The position numbers and the translations under genes are program-made. A DNA stretch of 64,000 nucleotides, taken from positions 1,649,672 through 1,713,671 of the forward strand of contig NW_022985163.1 of assembly GCF_010093535.1 (NCBI RefSeq), written 5' to 3'. The notes under the pieces were generated by a model. The model had not been told where the DNA came from and searched no databases. It was given only the letters and a program-made list of their open reading frames with translations. Shown here piece by piece: positions 57,186-64,000 of this stretch. The stretch comes from Lindgomyces ingoldianus (lineage: Eukaryota; Ascomycota; Dothideomycetes; Pleosporales; Lindgomycetaceae). Within the stretch, counting starts at the first letter, position 1. Each line of letters begins with the position of its first letter.

Positions 57186-58514
57186 ATGGCCTCCTTCATC
57201 GAGCGGCTCCCTGCAGAGCTCCTGGACCTCATCACCGCCAATCTGGAAGCTACACCATATGGCTCCTTCCGTCTCGCATCACGGCTGCTGTATTTAACCA
57301 CGCTCCCCGAATTTCGGCGCAGATTCTTCTCAACGATCAAATCTTCACTGAACTCATCGTCCTTGACCATGCTAGTAGAACTATCGCAATCGCATCTAGC
57401 AGGAACCGTAAAAGAACTGTGCATCCAACCGCGCCGCCGCCCAAAACTTCCACTTGCTAAAACGCGCGAAAAGCCTTTCTTTAGGGGGAAATCCGAGTTT
57501 CTAAAGGCGCAAGAGATCGCCAAGGCGAGCAAAGAAAACGCAGAGCGTGAGCTCTTTGATGATTTCATGAATGGTACATCGCTCGAATTAAGAGTCGCAC
57601 CACTTTCCACCGCTCTCCACGGGTTTTTTAACTTGACCCTCATTCGATTCTACCTGATCGATTCGCTTGCAGTCCAGGGCCAAATGTTCAAGAAGTCCTC
57701 CTGCATAGAATTCCAGTCGCGCTGTTTTCGATTGATCCTTGATGCAATCCTCACTAGCGGCGTCAAATTAGAAGAGTTTAGCATGGCTGAAATTGATTTC
57801 ATGAGGGACAGCTGCGCAATTGTCCCTCACCACGCTTTCAAGCTACCGACCCCTTATCTTGTTACGTTGAGCGACGCCTTCCACCGCCTTCAGTCTCTCA
57901 ATCTGTGTATCAGCGCTACATACAATGGGACTGCTCGCCTCCCTGGGTGGGAGGACGGTATATCTCAGTTTATATCAGCCGCGTCGGAGTTGGAAAGCCT
58001 ATCCTTACACCTTGATGGACCGGGGGCCTATTCACGTTTCACCCTGCCAATCATGGATTCTCTCGCTCGCTCGACCATCCTTCCAAAGCTGAAGACATTC
58101 CAGATTCAGGGGAGCATGTTCCATGAGCATGACTTGGCTAGATTTGTCCTACAACACAGTGCAACATTATCTGACGTCTCTCTTGCATACTCCAGGCTTC
58201 AGAACGGGTCATGGAAGTCTCTCTTGACGACGTTTCGAGAGTCACTAAATCTACAACGCTTTAGCCTTATTTTCCCAATGCAAGGGGATGACCGACTTAC
58301 GTTTCCGGACTTTGACAACATGTGGTGTCTTTACGTTGATACTACAGACCAAGAGGAGGATCGCACAATGTATGATGCGTTGACAATGGCCATCGAGCAC
58401 CATGAAATTGGATTTGAGCAAGACCCGGAATGTGAAGCCCATTACGACAGTGACAAGGATCCACCCGATGCACCCTGGCCAACCCATCATCAAATAGAAT
58501 CGGAATCTGAGTGA
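57186..58514 (+). CDS. F-box protein (442 aa)
   Basis: Single exon. The start MASFIERLPAELLDLITANL followed by YGSFRLASRLLYLTTLPEFR is an F-box (residues ~4-45), the Skp1-binding module of SCF ubiquitin ligases. The rest has spaced hydrophobic stretches (VTLSDAFHRLQSLNLCISAT, LESLSLHLDGPG, LSDVSLAYSRLQNG) suggestive of a leucine-rich-repeat-like fold seen in many fungal F-box proteins. The C terminus is acidic (DSDKDPPDAPWP). Met at 57186 starts directly at the F-box; an upstream in-frame Met (57132) would add 18 residues. The substrate is unknown. The long minus-strand frame 57056-57643 is its antisense shadow. Confidence 0.82.
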   Translation: MASFIERLPAELLDLITANLEATPYGSFRLASRLLYLTTLPEFRRRFFSTIKSSLNSSSLTMLVELSQSHLAGTVKELCIQPRRRPKLPLAKTREKPFFRGKSEFLKAQEIAKASKENAERELFDDFMNGTSLELRVAPLSTALHGFFNLTLIRFYLIDSLAVQGQMFKKSSCIEFQSRCFRLILDAILTSGVKLEEFSMAEIDFMRDSCAIVPHHAFKLPTPYLVTLSDAFHRLQSLNLCISATYNGTARLPGWEDGISQFISAASELESLSLHLDGPGAYSRFTLPIMDSLARSTILPKLKTFQIQGSMFHEHDLARFVLQHSATLSDVSLAYSRLQNGSWKSLLTTFRESLNLQRFSLIFPMQGDDRLTFPDFDNMWCLYVDTTDQEEDRTMYDALTMAIEHHEIGFEQDPECEAHYDSDKDPPDAPWPTHHQIESESE

Positions 58515-58946
58515 TTGGAACCCCCAAGACTGTCTTTGAGACCGGAGAGAGAGAGAGTTGGTTGGGTGCATTCTTCTACGCCGAGCCTCAACATCGGGCG
58601 CTGATATGCTTGCTGGCATCCAGAAGAGCACTAGGGACAGGTTATGCTAGCCGAGACCCAACCAGGCGGTCCACTACAGCATGTTATCACGTACGTAGAA
58701 CATGATTAGAGCAAATTGAAATCTGTTAGATCAGATACCAAATTCAAGGAGAGCGTCAAAAGCAAGGAAAATATCTGTCCTGAATTTCCCACTCTTGTCT
58801 TTTTCCACGTTGGGTGATATGAAGCAGATATAAAGGATTATTGGCGTGTGAGCTTTGTTGGCGGTCGCACGAATCTGCGCTGTTCCTGTGGATATCAATT
58901 CCCAATGTGCCTTAGGTCCATTGCTCGCACTTAGTATAAATGACAT
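58515..58946. other. Intergenic between convergent F-box and membrane-protein genes
   Basis: No supported gene. A minus-strand frame starts immediately after the membrane-protein stop (58946-58731), so it is more likely 3' UTR than a second gene. Confidence 0.4.
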
Positions 58947-59492
58947 TCACGCCCTCGCACCATCAATCTCAGTGATCTTTCGGTCCCCGTCTACCTCGAC
59001 GACTACCCTCTGAGGTGATACGTGTGCCTCGTATGGCGGCAAACCCGCAGACGTCGCATCCAAGTCCTCCAATTCCCATAGCTGAGCTTTCGCACCCACA
59101 GCTTTCGCCCCCGCAACTCTCGCCTTCTCTGTCATCCTCCTCTCTTGTCGTCTCCAAATGAGAATCGACAAAACCAGCAAACAGATGAAGAAGGCTATCA
59201 CGCCCAGCACAATGCCGACGATCATGGGAATCTCATTCTTCGATCTGTCTTTTGGAATATTTGAATCAAAAGTCCGTTGTGCCGGCGATGTTGTTGATGT
59301 TGAGGTCGATCCTTCGGTATCCCGGACGGCCGTAGAAGCGATTGAGGTCCCGAGTCCCTGCGTCCGGAATCAGCAATATCCCCGATTCATCGGTGCACAA
59401 CCTACCTGCGCGCGGCAAAATAGTGCTAGAAAAATGACTGACGACGCTGGTGGTATAACCACACCGGGGGAAGAAAGTGTGTATAGCGACAT
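58947..59492 (-). CDS. Single-pass membrane protein with short Ser/Thr-rich ectodomain (165 aa)
   Basis: Exons 59492-59406 and 59357-58947. The 48-bp intron starts GTAGGT, contains GCTGAT and ends CAG. Exon 1 encodes MSLYTLSSPGVVIPPASSVI then FLALFCRAQ, a possible signal sequence. Exon 2 begins with a Ser/Thr-rich stretch (STSTSTTSPAQ), then one transmembrane helix (residues ~74-97, MIVGIVLGVIAFFICLLVLS), a basic stop-transfer segment (RRQERR) and an acidic cytosolic tail with a PPYE motif. The layout resembles small Mid2/Wsc-like cell-surface proteins, but I recognise no family and there is no cysteine-rich domain. Using only the frame from 59225 would lose the signal sequence and ectodomain. 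Confidence 0.6.
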
Positions 59493-62362
59493 TACGAATA
59501 TGGTCTGAAATCGTCCGATCTCGGGAGTGAGTGATCCTCTTCAGTACCTCATCCTCCGTAAGGCTCTTCTATTTCTACCATTTCATCCGCACCTACTGCG
59601 CGTTCCGCAATATTTGGAGGACTATTAAGTGTTCGATCACTGTTTCAACATCTCATACCTCCTGATAATGGTGGCCAGAGCTTCGAGGCACGAAAGTTGC
59701 TACGCCGGACGTCTGATCCCTCCATTCTGATTGGGCTATCCCCATCTCTGGAACTGTAACGCTTTGACGTAACTCACCTCTTTCCCAACCCTCGGTTCAA
59801 ACCTGTCAGATATTGACATTACTAACATATCTCGGTTTCCTCAGGCACCTCTGCGACTTGACGCACAGCATAGTCACGCGCATGGGATTTGCAGGGAAGA
59901 TTTAAATCGTTCAGCCTCTTGCTCGAATCATCGAGATACGATCTTCAGTTATGAACTACCCCTGCCGTGTCCTACGGAAAGCGGTGAATACGAGAGGAGC
60001 AATTGACTGAAGCGCAACCGTTTGATGTAAGTCGCAATCGCGTTTCTCGTTAATTGATTGGCTGCGCATCCCATTTAACCGCTCCTATTATATTTCACAC
60101 TTCATAGCATAACATTTTACGTTTCTTTACAGTTCACAAGCCAAAATGCCTTCTCTTTGGTTTTCACGACGTTCTTTCACCTCGGTCATCCTCGCAAACT
60201 CGTCGAAGGATGTTCGTTCATGCCTAACTAAAACGGACAAGAGCACTACTGACTCGCGGGCACTCACGCTACATCACCTCTACAGCATGCTAGTATATCA
60301 CATGGTATGCAAATGGGGGTATAGTTTACCCAGTAGATCTCTTGTTAGAATGAAATAGAAGGCTAACGTACTGTGTAGATTTCTCTCTTAGATTACCCTC
60401 TCGTTGTGTTCCACACTAGATGACAAGATACAATATATCCTAGAGTCCTAATTCAAATCACAGGGGCTCCGCAGGTTAGACAGCTTCCATACTTAGAGAA
60501 ATATACTCCCTGGCCAGCACAATTGGGACTGTTTCAGCGAACGTTGTACTGTTTCGCTCCATGGTGAAACGTTTTTCTACCATCCCTGGGCGCTCGTCTC
60601 CTTACCATTCAGCCATAATTGCGCAAGCGGATTCCAAATTTGGGTATGAAGTTCTGACTGATGAGGATATGTTCCTGGATTTGGTTTCGACTGAGGTGGT
60701 GAAATTCGACGGGGCTATTGTGAGAATTTGCTACCATGGGGGTCGTAGTGTTCTTTCAATGCTGTTGTTATAAGGAGTAAGATTTTGACTATGTTTAGGT
60801 CCATCCGCTTCTTTATCTCCTACAACTGTTGCTGTTTTTATACCTCCTACCTCCTCGTCTACATATAATGCTATCCGACCACGAGTAGCTCTGACTCACT
60901 GGTGACGATACTTCTCGCTTACAGTCGAGTCTATGGATGGAGGGAAAGTCTACAAGTCTGTCAAATAACAGGAACCCCAACTCGTAGACCCAGGTGAAAA
61001 GCAGACGATCTAAACTCACCTCCACTATAGGTACCAAAGATGCTAGAGATGCCAGAATCATCCGAATTCAATACTGGTATATCCCCTGGGGCCATTGCAG
61101 TACACCATCCCATCAAATGGCAAGCGCATCCTCTAACAACTTCTCCTAAAGCACTCCGTGCCTGTGCTACGAGTAACTACGAAGCTACAGCCAACGCTAA
61201 CGTCATCATCACCCGGGAATCTACTGACGCCGGCAGAATTTTGTCAAGATCCCTTCTGGCAACAATTTCTCCCTCTGATTCCCCATGACCTGAGCCCTGG
61301 ACAGCATCTGGGCTCCCGCCCAATCCAAATACCTCATCCTTTGGACGTGCACTCACAAGGAAAATAGCTGTTATATCATGACCTCCTACCCTCCGACTTT
61401 AGAGTCTTCTCCATCGTTGAGAGATTCCTTAACGGGTGGCGTGATGGACGCTACCATCGTGCTCGGCGAATAGTTAAATACGTTCTACTAAAACAGCAAG
61501 ATCCATCTAAACGAGCTCATCGAAGAATCTAAAGCGACGTTCCCCTCTGGCCCCTGAGCTGCGGTCAAATTATATTAGCAGTAGAGCGATTTCCAAGAGA
61601 GAAGACCTGTCAGTTTTCAAGGGTAGCACGGCTGCCAGCAAGTGGTACTTGTTTATTGATAATTATACGAATGGAATGAGGTATTTGCATTTTTAACACG
61701 ATGGGTGTTGCAGGTGGGACGTGGACGTTGGTGAGGAAACGTTCGCCACCGAAGGGTAGGCATGGTAATACTGGTTAGATTACGGCGGAGGAGGAGGTTT
61801 TGGAGGAGTGAGTGAGTGTGATGGTTGGTGGCCAGACCTGGTTGGTACGGTGCGCTGAAGCTGCAGTCGTCGTGCTCGACCTGCTCAGTCTAACAATCTC
61901 ACATGGTGCACAAGAGAAGTAATTTAAGACAAAAATTGATGTCCTGTTAAATCTCCTCTCAAATTCTAGCAGGAGGGTTAACAAGTTAAGTCTATTTAGT
62001 CATATTCTCTGATAAGTGATAACATGTTGCAGATATCGTATTGTCATCACTATCCTCACTAGTGCAAGCTTGAATTCCGTCTTTCACTCAATATGATGGG
62101 CAGAAACTATTCGGAACCGTTGATATACGTTGGCGTAGCGGTTTCACTGCAGCTACCCGTCACACCACGTCATAGCTGTCACCGTAGTGACACCGGAATC
62201 TGCTGGAAGTCGATTGTAAAAGCCAGCTCGTTTGCATTTTCAATGAGACCTACCTTCACTAAGCGGCTCATACCCATCGTCGCCTCCACCGTCAACAGCC
62301 CACCCTCCTTCACCTGCACTTGATTGCCCCACCTTCCCATCGACCTTCTCACCTCAACCAGG
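59493..62362. other. 2.9-kb region with no convincing gene
   Basis: Normal GC but densely stopped on all frames. The longest frames (60146-60358 +, 60561-60773 +, 60813-61061 -) are 70-82 codons, with no signal peptide, domain or clear splice sites extending them. The plus-strand frame at 60561 (MVKRFSTIPG, YEVLTDEDMFLDLVSTEVVK) is the most protein-like and could be an exon or a relic. The right edge should include the promoter of the RBR ligase. Confidence 0.4.
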
Positions 62363-63655
62363 ATGGATGTCGCAACGATGGACCCCGAGACTGCTAAACT
62401 AGCAATTGAGCTACAGCTCACCGATGTCGATGAGCTCCTCGAGGGCCTTTTCGATACGCTCCCAGGCCAACGAGCGGGCTTAGAATTAATGAGGGGAGAT
62501 ATGCAGCGCCAGCTGTCTCTCCTCGAAGGCCAAGTTCTCGCGCTCCACTTGCTAAAGACAGAGCACGACAACCGCGTGGAATTCGCAAGGCTCATGCAAG
62601 AAGAGAAGCAGGCCATTCGCGACCATGAGATGGCGATGCATCTTGCTGGCCTGAATCCTGGGGACAAGCTCAGCCAGGACTATCAGGAGAAACTCCGTGA
62701 CGAGAAGGAGTGTGTGGGTGATGATGAGTGGACGAAAGTCAAGATGAAGTTTCCAGCTGTTGACATACGTACGCAATGCAGCGCTTGCTTGGAGCATGTG
62801 CCGAACAAGCTCACTATCAAGCTTGAGTGCAAACCGGAGGCTCATGTTTACTGTCACGAGTGTTTACTCAACTTGTTCAAGAGTGCACTGAAAGACAACG
62901 ACCTATTTCCCCCACGGTGTTGCAGGGTTCCGATCCCGCTCGATACATGTCGGGCCATACTTCCGAAAGCGATGATCAAGGACTTTGATCTCAAGGTCGA
63001 GGAGATGGCTACGCCGAACCCGACCTACTGTCACAACCCCGACTGCGCAAAGTTCCTCCTGAGCCGGGATATTCGAGCCAAAGTCGGCACATGCCCGTTC
63101 TGCAAGAGCAAGACTTGCGTTGAATGCAAAGCGAAAGATCATGACCGTGGGCTATGTGAGGAAGATCCCCATGTCCAACTACTCATGGATGCCGCGAAGC
63201 GAAGCAAGTGGCAGCAATGCTTGCGTTGCAATAACATGGTTGAGCTGGCTGTGGGATGTTTCCACATGACGTAAGTCTTCTCCCTCGCCTCATTATGCCT
63301 TTACGTAGGCTCACTTGGGGTTAGTTGCCGGTGCTCCCACCAGTTTTGCTACTTGTGCGGCGTCCAGTGGAAGGAATGTCGGTGTCCACAATGGGATGAG
63401 AACTATCTCGTTCGCCCCCACCCGACTGTCGCTCACACCGCGGCTGTTCGAAGCGTTGGAGTTCTCGTTACCGCCAATAACGCTATTCAAGCCCAGGGCA
63501 ACGCCCAGAGTCACGGAAACTGCGTCGACCATGACTGGTCCCGTACTTATGGTGAAATCTGCCAAGTCTGTGATGCCCAATATCTTCCCTGGATCATGAA
63601 GTGCGATACCTGCGGGTTCAGGAGCTGCTGGCGCTGCATTCGGAATAGATCCTAG
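62363..63655 (+). CDS. RBR-type (RING-IBR-RING) E3 ubiquitin ligase (412 aa), two exons
   Basis: Exons 62363-63270 and 63325-63655. The 54-bp intron starts GTAAGT and ends TAG, and splicing joins GCFHMT to CRCSHQFCYLCGVQWKECRC. RBR ligases take ubiquitin from an E2 onto a RING2 cysteine and then onto a substrate. A helical N-terminal region (residues 1-130) contains ELQLTDVDELLEGLFDTL. RING1 is at about residues 139-187 (CSACLEHVPN to PRCC), IBR at about 222-266 (YCHNPDCAKF, CPFCKSKTCVECKAKDHDRG) and RING2 at 286-320. The catalytic cysteine is probably Cys299 in GCFHMTC. The C-terminal tail holds one more zinc-like cluster (CQVCDAQYLPWIMKCDTCGF). The substrate is unknown; such genes are numerous in some fungi. 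Confidence 0.87.
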
Positions 63656-64000
63656 ATGTCTTTCAATGCAAGGTGCCAATATGGGTGAAAAGGACAGAAT
63701 GACGGCGTTTTGGGAAAGTAACGGCGAACATGACTGAAAGGCTGCTAGAAATCTGGAGGAACAGATAAGTAACATGGAATGGCGAGGGGTATGTGGAGTA
63801 GCTCACTTATAACATGGGAGTAGTGAATCCACATTATCATGCAGCCATATCCTGAGAGGACTTCATCACAACGGGTTGAATACCACCGGAACGGGGTCCG
63901 CCTGCTGAAACTTTTGCCAGAATGAAGAAAAGCGTTAGCAGGATGTTAACCTCTATCCCCAATTTCGCCCCTGATATGTTCCACGTTAAATGGCCAAATG
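63656..64000. other. Downstream of the RBR gene, no gene seen
   Basis: 345 bp to the window edge. The minus-strand frame 63311-63775 is mostly antisense of the RBR second exon. Confidence 0.4.

Noticed and set aside
57056..57643. Minus-strand frame of 195 codons
   Set aside because: Antisense of the F-box gene, with Ser/Arg-rich sequence typical of a shadow.
58731..58946. Minus-strand frame starting right after the membrane-protein stop
   Set aside because: No domain, and its position fits the 3' UTR of the upstream gene better than a second gene.
62179..62667. Minus-strand frame of 162 codons
   Set aside because: Antisense of the RBR ligase N-terminal region.

Overview
The window comes from the genome of a filamentous ascomycete (Pezizomycotina; class not determined). 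The evidence is short GT-AG introns (47-138 bp), housekeeping genes of fungal type, a pogo/Fot1-type transposase relic, a NACHT-ankyrin NLR beside a SesA-type effector, and very AT-rich transposon blocks whose mutations (C to T and G to A, with CAA/CAG turned into TAA/TAG stops) are those of repeat-induced point mutation (RIP).

Layout. 1-3829 is a RIP-degraded block: a half foldback transposon, a fragment of LTR family alpha, a small LTR element (delta, 1836-3261) and a truncated solo LTR (gamma). 3830-7645 is a normal-GC island holding a decayed coding remnant, a small two-exon hypothetical gene and a dual-specificity phosphatase. 7646-36448 is a 29-kb nest of transposons. A pogo-like element was hit by a Ty3/Gypsy element (beta copy A). 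Copy A was then hit by two gamma solo LTRs, by alpha copy 1 (11575-17752), by a 1.1-kb foldback element (epsilon, 19317-20421) and by a second, complete Gypsy copy (beta B, 20463-28049). Its end was lost to another epsilon element, which carries alpha copy 2 (29845-36026) in inverted orientation. Termini and target-site duplications can be read directly for most of these.

36449-47263 is accessory. Its core is a probable NLR/effector pair on the minus strand: a SesA-domain protein with a C-terminal amyloid-like motif (43591-44241) and, downstream, a NACHT-ankyrin NLR (39249-42331, with displaced ankyrin repeats to 37872). A separate first exon of the NLR encodes the same motif at its N terminus. 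In known fungal systems a ligand-activated NLR templates such a motif onto the effector, which then triggers regulated cell death or incompatibility. The ankyrin array is long, internally near-repetitive, and broken by one nonsense codon and two frameshifts.

47264-59492 is a conserved gene block: XRCC2-like recombinase, Som1, TAF8, COX9 (cytochrome oxidase VIIa), AP-3 mu, a DUF4536/DMAC1-like protein, a DUF4588 (HAPSTR1-like) protein, an F-box protein and a single-pass membrane protein. Several of these (COX9, Som1, DUF4536, the membrane protein) only appear once introns are resolved. A 9-bp minisatellite and a tandem duplication of the AP-3 mu stop-codon end lie within it. 59493-62362 shows no convincing gene. 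62363-63655 encodes an RBR-type E3 ubiquitin ligase with all three zinc modules.
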